Of a stretch of DNA of 64,000 nucleotides, positions 25,450 through 38,269 are shown piece after piece. The stretch is taken from assembly GCF_037975245.1 (NCBI RefSeq), contig NC_092567.1:16423876-16487875 (forward strand). The letters are read 5' to 3'. The stretch is from Apostichopus japonicus. Lineage: Eukaryota; Echinodermata; Holothuroidea; Aspidochirotida; Stichopodidae. The notes below the pieces were generated by a model, which saw only the letters and a program-made list of their open reading frames with translations, was not told the DNA's origin and searched no databases. The number at the start of each line of letters is the position of its first letter. The first letter of the stretch is position 1. The position numbers and the translations under genes are program-made.

Positions 25450-28400
25450 AAGTAAGAACGATATATGTTGTATAAAAAAGAAAGCCAACGAACAACTCGA
25501 ATATATATAGTCTGCTTGTTACACAGATCCAAGGTATCTTCATACTTAGGCAAAATAGTGATCGTACTCCGCCTTTGGCTGTCGGTGAGCGTTTAGCATT
25601 CATAGGAGATCTGAGAGGTTTGGTATTTCCCATTTTTTCATAGCGCCCTCTATTTACGGCTGTAGTTAACGCCCAATTGGTCATTGACATTCGAGGGAGC
25701 ATATCAAGTTATGTTATTAAATATTTTATCTTGGGCAGTACGGTCGATATTTACCCATGAAAATAATATTGCAATTAGAAACCGTAAAAATTGCAGGGAC
25801 GTAAATTCGGTCCATTTGTAGAGTCATCAGAGCCATTTGGTCTTACCTTAGTGAACTAATGTAACACAGGGTTACAACACCTCCAAACATCTATCAAAAT
25901 ATGAGACGATATACAAACAAAAAATACACACATGGAAAGAACCGTTATGGGAATTGAAAATTGTGAAATGTTAGTATCCGCGACACAGTTAATACCACGA
26001 CACATGAAGCACTGCCAGGCACTCAGGATGGCAGAATCTTGAAAAAAAGCCCTTCCTTGCAGGAGATTGATAAGGTGCATAAACGTGACATAAGGTACCA
26101 TTTCCCTATGGGTATATTAACAGTACAAACAGCAAGAGACCTTCATGACCAGCCTCAACCCTGATGACACATTCGCTTAGACGTGGAGAAATCAGCACGA
26201 CCGTACCACAGGATTAAACTGTACCAAAGGAAGCATGAAGGCCACCTACCCATTTTTAGGTCCACAAATCGGCATCTTTTTTCAGTTCTGTGGGTTGTTT
26301 TCTGAATGCAAAAGTCGTCAACAGCAATAAACGTTCATATTCAGTCTGACTACTGGCAAACACCATGAACGGAATGAAAGATCCTCACATTTGACTATGA
26401 CGAATGAATCCAATCGCTTTATGCAGGTTCTATTCACTTTTCAAAGTAGGTTCATCGACCGCATTGAACCAATTCTTTCCGGTAGGTCTCCTAGTAGCTC
26501 CGGAGACAGATTTAGCGTACGAGGGCAGGAGCGATAAACCTGACCCCCCCCCCCCTAGAGCTTTCCATAAAAAATAGCAGAGTATCTCGTTTGGGTAACT
26601 GGCACTGTCGTGTCCAAGATGAATGCAACAACCTCATTTTTTCATTGGCGCAGTTCTTGGCATCATGACCGGTCTCCCCACATCTGAAACAGGTTCGACG
26701 CTGACCATACTTGACTTCTTTTCATGATACGAAATAGGCTTAAGCGTAGTGGCCAACAACTGTTTTTGGAAGTGGTGTGAGGGGGGGGGGTGCTAAGATG
26801 TTTTGTCGTCCAGTTGAGTGGTTTAATGGGATGGGTGTCCCCTCACTTTGGAGACATTTGGTTAAACTAGGGCTTGGATGAAAATTGTGATATAATTGCA
26901 ACTTATGAAACAAGGTTGAAAATGTTGTCGACTGTATAGAATGTAACTCATATAGATGGTATATGCTTATTACTGTTCTTTGGGATTTCTTAAATATTTT
27001 GCCTGCTAAGGGAGAAGAGATTGCTGAAAAACCATGTTTTTCTGAGACGGGGGTGGGGGTGTTAAATTACCGAGAAATGAACATGGTTCCGCCCCTATGT
27101 AAACTCTGTATAAATCGCAAATTTTAGTGGGCAAGTTCACAAAAGTTGGCATATATCCGCTCTGAGGAGTTCTCTAAGGGGACATGTGTCCCTTCCATTT
27201 TGTGCATTTTTGTTCCTATAAGGGGCTATCTCAGGTTCACTCATGTGTGTAGTATGAAAGTAAATCTTGCCAATGTATGCAACTTTCCGTGTATGTAATA
27301 TTTTGCAGTCCCCGTTTCGTCCCCGAAATTTGTGAGGGGGAATCTTGCTACTGCCTCAAATTCTTTGCATAATTTCCGATAGTTATTAACGGTATTAAAG
27401 ATAACCACCTGTAGTAGAGACCGGGGTCTATGATAATTCGAAAAACATACCGTAAGAGTACATCCTTATATCAAATATACAGGCATATTGAGACAATTTC
27501 TTCCTTTTTTTCGTTTAATGTATAAAGAAGTCAGCGTTGACATCTAAGCTCTCTACGTGTATATTCTCAGAAAATTGAATTTTTTACTAAAATAATCATG
27601 TGTAAACGGTGGAGGTGATATACCTTACGTTATAAATACAGAGGAACGAAGCACTTAATTTTTATTAGCAGCCCACTAGAACAATAAACAATCATTGCGT
27701 AATCATCTAGTATATTTTATCATTCGTGTGACATTTTAATTACGTTGGCGTTCAGTTTCCTTTAGTCTAAAGTTTTATTTTTATTTATCACGTTATTTTC
27801 CCATTCCTAATGGTGTTCGTCTCTTTTGTGTTAAATATCCACAAGCAAATTAGTTCACTAGTAGTTGGTCTCCCATTTAATGTTTTCTTTATATTAACAC
27901 GAATATCCGAAATGAATAAACGTTCGATATTTCACAGCAAGTGGACAATTGTCTGTTATTTATTACAGAAACAGCTTACCATGTACAGTACCTAATGTAC
28001 TCTCCGAATTCAATGTCAGTGTTATATTCACACACAAAAAGTATGGCTAAGTATGAAAATAAATAAACATCACTGGCACAGATGTTGTTTTTTTTAATTG
28101 CAAGTTTCACTCTTCTTCTGCTTCTTATCTTTTGTTTTGTTTTTCTATATTTACTAAACTATTCTAGTTCATTTCACTTTTGTAGCTTAAACTTTTTTTC
28201 TGTTTTGTATATCCCAGATTTCTTTCGGTATCAAGAGAAGTGACTGTCTTTATATCAAACATTTTGTGATTGCCTTAAAATGCTGCCGTGTGAAGTATTT
28301 CAACAGAAAAAGAATCTAACTGCAAAATCAACATGGCGAGCCATTGTAACTATAAGAAAGAGTATGTGTCATAATCTGTAACACATACACGTTATGTAAT

Positions 28401-29890
28401 TATACTATCGTTTCAAAATGTGATGATGACGTATTGAAAATATTACGATTCTGTGATATACACATCCGGTGCAGTATGTACTTTCGCTGTTTAACACTCA
28501 CTGTTTCGATCGTCTACTACAGAGCACATCATCGCCAATATGGTATAGGAACAAAGGAACATAATCGTAAACATGTTCTATCACAGGATTTCACTGTAAT
28601 TATGATTATTACCTAATAGCAGTTAAGTAGTTTTTATTTTTACTCGGTTTGTTGTATCAACCCCTAGCCCACAATCAATATCTCTTCCAACGCTCCTACC
28701 TCTCACTTCCCATTCCAACCATTCGCCATCACTCCCCACCCCTCACCACCCCTGATGTTTTTGCTAATAAATACTTTGTGTGAGGTTAACAAGGGGCGGA
28801 GATGAGGTGCGGGAAGAGGACGTGAGCTCACTGCTATTCTTCCGCTGCTGAATGTAATAATCTCGTCTCCCATTAAACAATTTTCCACCGATTGACATGG
28901 TCTCCGAACCCCATTTGTAGATTCAGGGCACCAATGGCACCCACTCGGTCACCAATTTACTATTCATTCGAATGTTCTGGTACCCATTACGACGATTTAA
29001 ATACTGTCTATATATACCAGCGTAGATACACGAAATCTCTCAATGAATACAAGATGTCGGCGAATTGTGACTTATCGAAACTCTCTATATATATGTTTCT
29101 GTTTATGTCAGCAAATGGTGGCTTTCTGTCTTTCGGATTGGTTTGGGAAGAATATGAAAGTTGTGAGTTTGACCGAAATTCATAAATCTCATAATTGTCA
29201 ATTTCGACGAAAAATCAAATATTGCTATACAAATTTAAGGTATACATGAAGATGAGATAATGTAGTCAGTTGGCCCTTGCAGCATATACGTACTCCTATG
29301 TTTACCATAGCAACGGTTGACATGGAAATACATGGAGTGGACAATTTACGGGTACCCGCGGCTCAATCATGGCCATTGAAGAAATGATGGTCGGTGTTCC
29401 AATTGCCGGGTGAAGTGGCAAAACGTGTCCGTTGATGCTTCTGAGAAAGTATCAGTGTTAGGTGACTTTGGTGTCTTACAACGTTGTCAAATTTCAGCCA
29501 AAACCTGACAGCGTAGATAGGTACTATAACACGTTGTTACGAAGTTTTCTTTTTAATTTGATCTGTACACATATTTTCTAACAAGAGGGCAATATTTTGG
29601 GGGTTCTTTCTTCTTTTTTTCCTCAGGTGTGAAGTGCCCAATTAACTCGTTGAGGGTGTTCATTCGTTTTTCACTTGTCTTAGCAGGTGCACAGGTTTTT
29701 ATTTGCAGAGAGATTAACTGCATTAAAACATTAACAGAAAATTAATCTGGATAATTTAAAATGCGTAAAGACGTTCTTAATTTCAATGGCATTCCTCCTG
29801 TGCTATGCTTTGCTGTACAGGTGGATGTAACCGTTGCCTTTCGAGATTCAGATACCGGCTTCCTTAACTTAGCGAGGCATACGATTTTAC
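25450..29890. other. no supported gene
   Basis: Low-complexity and AT-rich sequence with one diverged LINE ORF1 fragment (about 26620-26715). Short ORFs here show no motif or splice-supported structure. Confidence 0.5.
26620..26715 (-). mobile_element. diverged zinc-knuckle fragment of LINE ORF1
   Basis: The minus strand resembles the first zinc-knuckle region of the intact ORF1 (its CFRCGETGHEAKGC block), with similar DNA wording such as GACCGGTCTCCCCACA. It is a short, isolated, old fragment. Confidence 0.5.
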
Positions 29891-29897
29891 ACAAACA

Positions 29898-30165
29898 TTT
29901 ATCTGGGGCTGCTTTTTTATGGGGGGGGGGGGGGTCGCTGGTGTGATGGGGATGGGTGTTTTGTTTCGCTGCGAGCTGGTCGTCCTTTGAGTGGTTTTGT
30001 GAATGTTAGAGTGGGTGGTAGGGGGTTTGTCACTGCTGGTCGGTGGGCATGTTTGCTTTTTTGGCTCGCTTGACTTGATTTGTATTTGTCAGAGTGGGAT
30101 GGTTAGATAGTGCCGTTTGGCCGTGACGTTTTGGTTCCTGCAGGGCGGGTCACGTAAAAAGCACA
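29898..30165 (+). mobile_element. 5'-truncated Tx1-like LINE 3' end, plus orientation
   Basis: It runs from TTTATCTGGGGCTGC (end of ORF2) through a G-run to CCGTGACGTTTTGG and GGGTCACGTAAAAAGC, the 3' terminus of family 1 read in the sense direction. It is the only plus-oriented copy of this family in the window. Target-site duplication is not clear. Confidence 0.8.
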
Positions 30166-30949
30166 AAATGAGAAGAATACTAAAATGATCTGCGGTATGA
30201 CATTACAAGTTAAACGTCAGTAGATATTGCGAAGAACGTACAACAAAACAGGTACAACAGTACATCGAATCCCGTGTTTACCAAGTGATTAGATGCGTTA
30301 TTAAATATTGAAGACCAATCATATTCAGATACTGCTTTCAAAACAGTTATTTGCAAATGTTATTCAGCGATACTACATTGACGTATGTCCATCACCATTT
30401 TATCATTTCACTTAATCTATCATCATGCATACTAACTGGTTTAACATACTAAATGGTTTAAGAGCGGTATAACATCAAGGTAAACTACATGCATATTTTG
30501 TTTATTCCCCACTAACAGCTGTCGGATTGACTTTTCCAAATCATGAGTCGTCGGTCGATATGATTATTCTCCAACCAATTACGCTTAACCTGTGTAAATA
30601 AAAAAAGATGGATATTCAAATTTGCTTGCAGCACTTTCTGTGAATAGAGAAATATGGACACAGAAGGATGTAGTTTGAATATATACAAACTGCCAGTAAT
30701 GGGGTTACTGTGAAAACTACGTGAGAACAATAGAGAGACAACTCAAGCAAGGCATAAACGAATTATGTCATATAAACCCTCGATAAGTCGAACATATTTC
30801 CTTTTGTACTTTTCCACTTTATTCTGATTAAGTGAAAGAGTTACAACCACTTGACAGGAATCCCTGTTTATCATTGGAAAAGTAAAAATTTGACTCTTCT
30901 TTCAAGGAGATTATATTGAAGTGTAATATAATTATTGCGGAACATATAT

Positions 30950-30955
30950 AAATAC

Positions 30956-30998
<43 letters not shown>

Positions 30999-31018
30999 CG
31001 TATGCGAATGTGTGTGTG
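30950..31018. repeat. (TA)n(TG)n microsatellite
   Basis: A TA run followed by a TG run immediately after the stop codon of the eight-cysteine peptide gene, hence in its probable 3' UTR. Confidence 0.9.
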
Positions 31019-34000
31019 TTACATACCATAGTTACATCGTGTTTGTACATCGGAACAGCACCACGGCTCCTGATGGTTAAGACAATCATAGCTACAGCTA
31101 CAAAAACCGTTTGCACCACAAGGGATGTGGATCCCACATTGACCTGAGATAAAACAAAGTTGACTCGAAAAGTAAACAAAAACGTATATGTGACTTCCTT
31201 TTGCATGAAAGGGTGACAGGGACTAGTATGAATCAGCGCAAAATAGAACTCATGGTTTCTTTACATCTCTCTAGAGAAGTGGCAGTTTTTCTTTATTTCG
31301 TTGCAGATTTGTCTTTCTCAGGATTCTTTAGGACTGCTTTCTTCAAAGCATTCCTCTTTTGTTTCTGCAACATTTCTGTCACTAGAATTACTGGTACATC
31401 CTTTTTCTTCTTGTACACTCACAAACCCATTAATTGGTAAACCTATGAAAGGCGCCAACATTTCGTTTAACCAAATGAACAATATTTGCGAGTAGTAGTT
31501 ACGTCCCAGTCGAATTTATTCATATTTGTTGATATATCGTCCTTATTAATAAAGCTCACAAGTCAAAGGAATACAACTTTTCCATAATGTTTGTAAACCA
31601 TGCGTATTGTAATAAGATTGTAACTTCAAGCAAATTAATATTTCACTGAGTAATTCCAACGGATCATTGATTAAAGAAACAACTGTTAAGCATGCATTTA
31701 CCTTCCGCAGTTGAGAGCAACATTGCTACGGCCACGAGGATGGCTAGAACAACCTGCTAAGAAATGTAATAACAACAACTTACATGATGAAGATTAAACG
31801 TGGAGCTTTAGAATTAGATACATATAAAGACGATGTTATACATTTTATGCAAAGTCAATATTTTGCATCCATGGCGTAACATTTTATCGTAACATGTAGT
31901 ATACTTGTCTTAAATCTGACTTGTATGTTCTGTACAATATCATTCTTATATTTTAAATCGTAAGCACGATATTACTTATTCCATATTATCTGATAAGCCG
32001 ATCAATTACTACATTTTACTTGATCGGTCTTTTCTTTACAAAATTCATTTGAGTAAAAAACATTAACAAGTACATAGATAACGTTCAATTAGTGAGGGAA
32101 AAAACAATGTCTATATATGTTTAATCAGTCGATTTTTGTAATGACGTTATTGCCGTATAAAGGTTAAATTTAATGTTGTGATGTCCTGGACCATGCTTTC
32201 AGCACATGTCTAACTTCTATGCAACGTTAATGCCGTGAGAAATGACCTTTTCAAAAGTAGATAATCATCAATAAAAGTAGATGGAATCTAGCAGAAACAT
32301 TGTCACATCGGTTCATCAAATGCAAACAAACAACACTGAATAGGATAACATATATATACATTTAAATTACATGTTTCTATTGCTTTACAGATTAGCAAAG
32401 AGTGAATGTTGTTAAATGCCATCCACTGGTTCTCTGCATACCAATAATTCTAGGGCGAGAGAGACAGTGTTGAATATGCAGAACGATCTGAATTTATTTG
32501 ACGTGTGGCGGGTTTTTCATCCAAATGAAAAGAGGTATACCTGGCGGCAAAAACATCCAATTAAACAGAGCCGCATATATTTTTTCCTTGATTTCATCCG
32601 GATTACTTAACACTGTGTCAAAGTCATTAATAATAGCAGGCTATAGGACTGATAATTCATTAATCAGCACAGTGTTTAATTTAAATAAATAAGGTCACAA
32701 AATGGAGAGGATTGTGGAAATTTAATAACTCTTTACTGAAAGAAGACTGCTGCTATTTTACGATTGTTAATGACACAATCGCCATTATTGACGAATATGC
32801 ATGGTTTCCTTATGTTCGAGAAAATATTAAATATCAATATTGGTGATTTAAATCGTAAGCCCCAGTCTATTCGTGAGACTCAAAGGATGTATGGTAAGGA
32901 CCCGTGTGGAATGGCCTGAAGAAGCAGAGAAACCAACGTTTTTTCTCCATTTAGAAAAAAGGAACAATGTTGTTAAACACATTTGGCACTTAAAAAAATG
33001 TTAATAATCAGGATATTTATGATCACGATCAAATACAGAGAGAAATTTTTAATTGTATCAACTTTTATATAGTTCCCAGGATGCTCATATATAAGTAATG
33101 GAGATGTACAAGGGAAGTTTGGTCAAAGCATTATAAAATTAGCAGTAAATGAGTCTATTAGCCTTGAAGGTATTTTGACTTATGAAAAAGTTACTTGTGG
33201 TTTGAGAAATTTGAAGAGCAGCAAATCTCCTGACTCTGATGGTTTTACTATTGAGTTTTTAAAGTTTTTCTGGAATGATCTTGGTCATTTTTTGTTACGG
33301 TCATTAAATTTCGGCTATGAAAATTCGTTATTGGTTACACAAAGGCAAGATGTTATCATCCTAATTCCAAAGGGTGATAAACCTCGTTTCTGTTTGAAGA
33401 ATTGGAGACCAATTTCACTGCTTATTGTGTCTTATAAAATTGCATCTTCCTGCATTGCAAATCGTATGAAGGCAGTTCTTCCTAATATTATTTCTTTGAA
33501 TCAAAGGGGATTCCTCAAAGGTCGGTATATTGGTGATAGCATTCGTACAGTGTATGACATTAATAATAGTCTCGAAGAAGACCAAACACCAGGGATTTTA
33601 TTTGGGATTGATATTGAAAAGACTTTTGATAGTATTTCGATTAGGTTTATTAGAAATGCACTCCGCCTTTTTAAGTTCGGTCCTTCCATTATCCAGTGGT
33701 TTGGTACTTTTTATAGTGATGTGTTTTCCTCTGTTCTTGTAAGTGGCTTTTTATATGAAAAAAATATATATATTGATCGTGGTTGCAGACAAGGATACAC
33801 TTTGTCTCCATATCTTTTTATTTCAAGTGTAAATTTATTGAGAATTCTTATTAATTATGGTAATTCTATTTCGGTATTGATATTGGAGGAGGCTGTTCTA
33901 AAATAGTACAGCATGCTGACGATACAACCTTTTTCATGCACGGGGATGAAATATCTTTTAATAGTATAGTGATACAGCTTGATTATTTTGGTTCTTTGCC

Positions 34001-36069
34001 TTGGCTAAATTTGAACCCTAGTAAATATTTTCTTGTAGGGTTGGGGAGTTTCAAAGGGTCTTCGTTTCCATTTAATAGAAATAATAATATTTGTTGGAAC
34101 AAGGGTGATGATTTTACACTATTGGGGATTGTGTTTAAACAAGTAATTAATATTTTAAAGATGTGGGAGAAATGTAACCTTTCAGTGCTGGGTCGCATTA
34201 CCATTTTTAAATCTTTATTATTGCGTTGTTTTAGTTACTATATTATGACGCTTCCATTACCCAGTCCGGAAAATATTGAAAGAGTACACTCCATGTTTTT
34301 TTTTTTTACGTTTTGTGTGGAAAAATAAACCAGACCGTATTAGTCGAAGACAATTAATACAAGGATACCCTGATGGGGGATTGAAAATGGTAGATTTTTG
34401 TAAACAATGTACTGCACTTAAGATCTCTACGTTTTGTCGTTTGTTGAAGGGGATGCTTCTGTATTTTACATAGGTACACTATAAGTATTGACTCTTTCTT
34501 TGATAATTGGGACTTTTATGTGAAGTTAGTGAGTTTAAATATCTGTAATCCGTTTTGAAAAAAAACCTTTTTGAAACTACACATAATTTACTTCATGATG
34601 TTTTCTCTACTATTTACGATGATACTACTATATTAACATTGCCAATTTGGAATAACAGTTTATTTAAAGTTGGAAATAGCCCAGTATATTACAAGCGTTG
34701 GTATGACAAGGGTATACGCTTTATTGGCGATTTGATTAGTATTGGTACTTTTTTTCCTTTTGATAATTTTACTCAGAAGTTTAATATATCAACCACTTTT
34801 TTGGAGAATAATGGTATTATTAGCTCTATTAAGGAACAATGGAAGGATTTATCAAATGATACAATTTTAAGGGTTACTTTTCCTAATAATAGTTATATTA
34901 ATACTCTGCATACAAGCGGTTCTTTTTGTTCTAAAGCACTTTACAATAGATTGCTGGAGTTTTCAATATAGGTTTCGATATAGACTGTTGCATAGGATTA
35001 TTCCAAGTAACAAGTATTTGCATTTAATAAAAGTTACTACTTCTGATAATTGTGATTTTTTTTCATGAATATTGAAACCATTGAACATATATTTTATGAT
35101 TGTGCTAAAATCGGCTAAGATTTGGAATAATTTACAAATAATACTTAATAATGCCAGTGTGAATACGATAATGAAAGATATATCCAAAGTGTTATTTGGT
35201 GCAAAGTTTGCTCGTAAATTAAATTAATCAAAAGTTACATTTTGAATTGCAAATTACAAAAGATAATCCCAAGGCAAAATAAATTACTTCTGTATTTAAA
35301 AGAATATTTTAATTAGAAATATGAAAGGTGCAGAGTGGGAAAAATACTGGCTTCCTTGGCATAATTTTCTTCAATTACACCTTGTATTATAAATATTTTG
35401 TCGTGCCTATTCTAATTTAATTTATCGTCTTTCATTCACAACGTATTTTACGATGACACATATGTTTACTTTTTGTGCATTATGCAAGAGAACAAAAAAT
35501 ATTAAAAAAATAATGAAAAATAGGAACTTTAACTTTGAGCCTGTACGAAGGAGCCGACGAGACCACCACTGTAGCATTGAAGAAGTTCCGAAAGATTTAG
35601 CATATTTTAGAACTGAACATCTTGACAATAGGAATAGTTACAGAGATATCTCTAGTAGTGAAATTGGTTACTCCAGTTATAACATACCAAGGCTTAGTTC
35701 CCCTCCCCCTTAAAGTTATTAAAGAACGTTTTGCTCATAACGGCGAAATTCAAAGGAAAAAAATCCTCATTATCTCAAAATCTTTGTCATAGCATAATTG
35801 TAACACATCCTTCTAACGATTTCAAAGGTTCCAACGATTATGCTAATTCTTAACCTCCTCGGACAAAATACTCAGGCCTAACGAACATTTTTCATGGAAA
35901 CAGCATGTCAATGGTTCACCTAAATCATTTCTAAGTTCATTTATAGAGTGCACTTCAACTACACACCTACAACTCATGCGAACCGTTCATTTACTGTAAA
36001 TATCAATTTATCACTTATAACACCAAAAAGAGGAAAATCCTTACTTACCGTGAGAGTTTTGTGTTCCAT
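31019..36069 (-). CDS. secreted eight-cysteine peptide gene (3 exons, 65 aa), new
   Basis: Minus-strand exons are 36069-36049, 31753-31702 and 31143-31019. Exon 1 encodes MEHKTLT and ends ACG|GTAAGT, phase 0. Exon 2 (52 nt) encodes VVLAILVAVAMLLSTAE between TTCTTAGCAG and G|GTAAATG, phase 1. Exon 3 follows TTGTTTTATCTCAG and completes the Gly codon. It encodes 40 residues starting QCGIHIPCG and ending RCNYGM, then TAA. The result is a basic n-region, a hydrophobic core and a likely cleavage near STA|EG or AEG|Q. The mature peptide of about 41 residues has cysteine spacing C-x5-C-x5-C-x-C-x3-C-x7-CC-x6-C, enough for four disulfides. I do not recognise the framework. Secreted defence, toxin-like or signalling peptides are possible roles by analogy only. 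The first intron (4.3 kb) hosts an old L1-like element. A TATA-containing module lies just upstream of exon 1. Confidence 0.6.
32405..35390 (+). mobile_element. old AT-rich L1-superfamily LINE, 5'-truncated and degraded
   Basis: The 5' portion retains the end of an endonuclease (FDVWRVFHPNEKRYTW and QSR near 32480-32590). RT blocks follow at 33175-33906 (SSKSPDSDGF, NWRPISLL, GFLKGRYIGDSIRTV, FGIDIEKTFDSI, GCRQGYTLSPYLF). The active-site box at 33912-33923 reads HADD rather than the usual Y/F-ADD. C-terminal pieces run to WEKYWLPWHNFLQ near 35340. Numerous frameshifts and stops show it is long dead. Its base composition is much more AT-rich than that of the Tx1-type copies. Confidence 0.8.
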
Positions 36070-36127
36070 TTCTTCCGAGATGTTTGGTAACTCGACTTCA
36101 AATTCGAATGTTTCTGTGAGCCTTTGG

Positions 36128-36403
36128 TGATTCGATCGCCCCTTTTAATAACCTCACTGACAGTAAACGCTATATTTATAGCTTTCAAATTGATTGGAAT
36201 TTTGACGAGGCAAAGGTACGGCGGCGCATGTGTGATAACTCGGCCAATCACGTCAGGGTATTTGGTGATTCGATCGCCCCATTTTATAACCTCACTGGTA
36301 GTACACGCTACATTAATGGCTTTCAAACTGATTGGAATTTTGACGAGGCAAATTTACGGCGGCGCATGCGTGAACATTCGGCCAATCACGTCAGGGTATT
36401 TCT
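36128..36403 (-). promoter_or_regulatory. tandemly duplicated promoter-like module (2 x 138 bp)
   Basis: Two units (36128-36265 and 36266-36403) are about 85-90% alike by eye. On the minus strand each has TGACGTGATTGGCC (CRE-like half plus CCAAT box; 36242-36255 and 36380-36393). Further towards the gene, the proximal copy has TATAAATA (36173-36180). The distal copy has a degraded TATA. The proximal TATA lies about 100 bp before the ATG at 36069, a sensible distance for a short 5' UTR. Function is inferred from motif content and position. Confidence 0.5.
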
Positions 36404-37048
36404 TCATAGGGAACATTCATCGTATCACGAAGTTACTTTATTAATCTGAAAGGACTTCTGCCAATCATGGCACAGAGATAATTTGAAATTTGGTAACATT
36501 TTGTGAATACAATTGAAAACCACCGTTATTAGTCAGAGTTATACATTTTAAATGTCGATAAATATTTTGAAGAAATTATAAAACACAAAGGGTCATCAAT
36601 GAAATCAACTGGCACGTGCTATCAAACAAAAGTAATAACATATCAGGTCTTTTGTTTAACTAACGGGTTCTGCTACCTACCTTGATGCGAAGAGAAACCT
36701 CGTCTAACAGGCGATCATAGCAGTTACTGGTTGCGAGAAATATTGTGATCATATGGAAACGTTGACATTCCGTAAAATATTAAGATCTTTCCATAAATAT
36801 GTTGCTCACGTCCAACAAACTGATGGATTAATCATGCAGTTAAGTTGGAGCAAATTGCGACAACTTAATGATAATTTCACATTAAATAACTGATTAATTC
36901 CTCATTAATCTGCAGAATGATTTTTTTAACAATTTTCATTACAGAACAATTCAAGAACTACTAACATAAGTAATTAAGTAAACAATTCTTAATTTTCAAT
37001 GGCACCTTGACGTTTCCGTATAACAGAGCTATAATAGCCAACGTATGT

Positions 37049-37409
37049 GCTTTTTACGTGACCCGCCCTGCGGGATCCAAAACGTCACGGCCAAACGGCA
37101 CTACCCAACCATCCCATTCTGACAACCAAACCTAAAGTCAAGCGAGTCAAAAATGTAAATACGCCTACCGACCTGCAGAGACAAACCCCTAACCAACCCA
37201 CTCAAACATTCAAAAAACACAAAAGGACGACCAGCACGCAGCAAAACGAAACACCCCTCCCCAGTACACCAGCGTCCAAAAAAGGCAGCCCCAGATAAAC
37301 GGCGAAAATCGCCTTCAACCTGAAGGCGAATGTCACACTTCAACGCCTTCAGGACTGCCTGCCAACTAGCAAATTTTCCCATAAAAACTATATCGCATCA
37401 ATTCCTCCA
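37049..37409 (-). mobile_element. 5'-truncated Tx1-like LINE 3' end with 16-bp TSD
   Basis: It starts GCTTTTTACGTGACCCGCC and extends into the ORF2 C-terminus (RLSGAAFFGRWC). Perfect direct repeats AATAGCCAACGTATGT at 37033-37048 and 37410-37425 define it. It is close in sequence to the intact element. Confidence 0.9.
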
Positions 37410-37499
37410 AATAGCCAACGTATGTATATCATCACTTTGTATAGGTGACATGACGAAAAATATATTCGATGCCTATGCGCACGTAGCCAGAACTTCCTT

Positions 37500-37785
37500 G
37501 CGTCTAGTTAAAAAGCCGGGTTAAGACGAATCACTTGGCTGACAATTGAAGATATGTTTACGTCGAAGAGTTTGATTTAACAGTATTGATAGCATTGTTT
37601 CATCTAAAGACCATCATCTTCTTAGAGGTACAGGGCAGAGCTGCGTCTAGTTAAAAAGCCGGGTTAAGACGAATCACTTGGCTGACAATTGAAGATATGT
37701 TTACGTCGAAGAGTTTGATTTAACAGTATTGATATCATTGTTTCATCTAAAGACCATCATCTTCTTAGAAGTACAGGGCAGAGCT
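37500..37785. repeat. 143-bp tandem duplication
   Basis: Two head-to-tail copies (37500-37642 and 37643-37785) beginning GCGTCTAGTTAAAAAGCCGG differ at only a few positions, so the duplication is recent. It lies directly upstream of a LINE 3' end. Confidence 0.95.
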
Positions 37786-38262
37786 GGAACGTGTTCGGAA
37801 GTTAGCTGAACGCTGTATTGGTTCAAGTCTTCCGTCACTCTCAACTATATACGAAGAGAGTCTGTTAAAGAAACCAAAAAATATAAAAGAAGATCACACA
37901 CACCCTGTTCATAGTCATATCATTTTCAACAGATCCGGGATACGATTACAGGTGCCCAATACAAAAACGTCCAGGTTCCGTAATTCTTTCTTACCTGAGG
38001 CAACACACTTATTTAACTCACGTGTAAAGCGATCTGGCCACAGTGTGTGATCTATCACTTGCAGCCCTCTGTGCTGCCCCTGTTACTGTTCTGCTTCCGC
38101 TTATTTAGTTTTATTCTCGTAGCTGTTCACTTATAGTTTACTTATTGTATGTTTATGTTTGTATTCACTATTTTTTTATGTTTACTGTCGACGGGAAATA
38201 ATTTCCGTTTTCTGTTTTTCTGAAATGGACAATAAATAAATTTTCTATCTTTCTAACTATAA
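37786..38262 (+). mobile_element. 3' end of a jockey/CR1-like LINE
   Basis: Plus-strand translation gives text resembling the RT C-terminal tail of this group: a 'HPVHSHI...R' block, then TKTSRFRNSFLPEATHLFN. A non-coding tail then ends GGACAATAAATAAATT. It is 5'-truncated. Confidence 0.55.
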
Positions 38263-38269
38263 TAATTAA

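Noticed and set aside
25856-26101. 81-residue minus-strand frame with several cysteines (CFMCRGINC)
   Set aside because: No signal peptide, splice borders or repeat of the pattern elsewhere; cysteines are scattered.
30871-31206. 111-residue minus-strand frame with a hydrophobic VVQTVFVAVAMIVLTI stretch
   Set aside because: It overlaps exon 3 of the cysteine-rich peptide in another phase. The spliced phase with eight cysteines and a matching signal exon explains the region better, and this frame ends in microsatellite.
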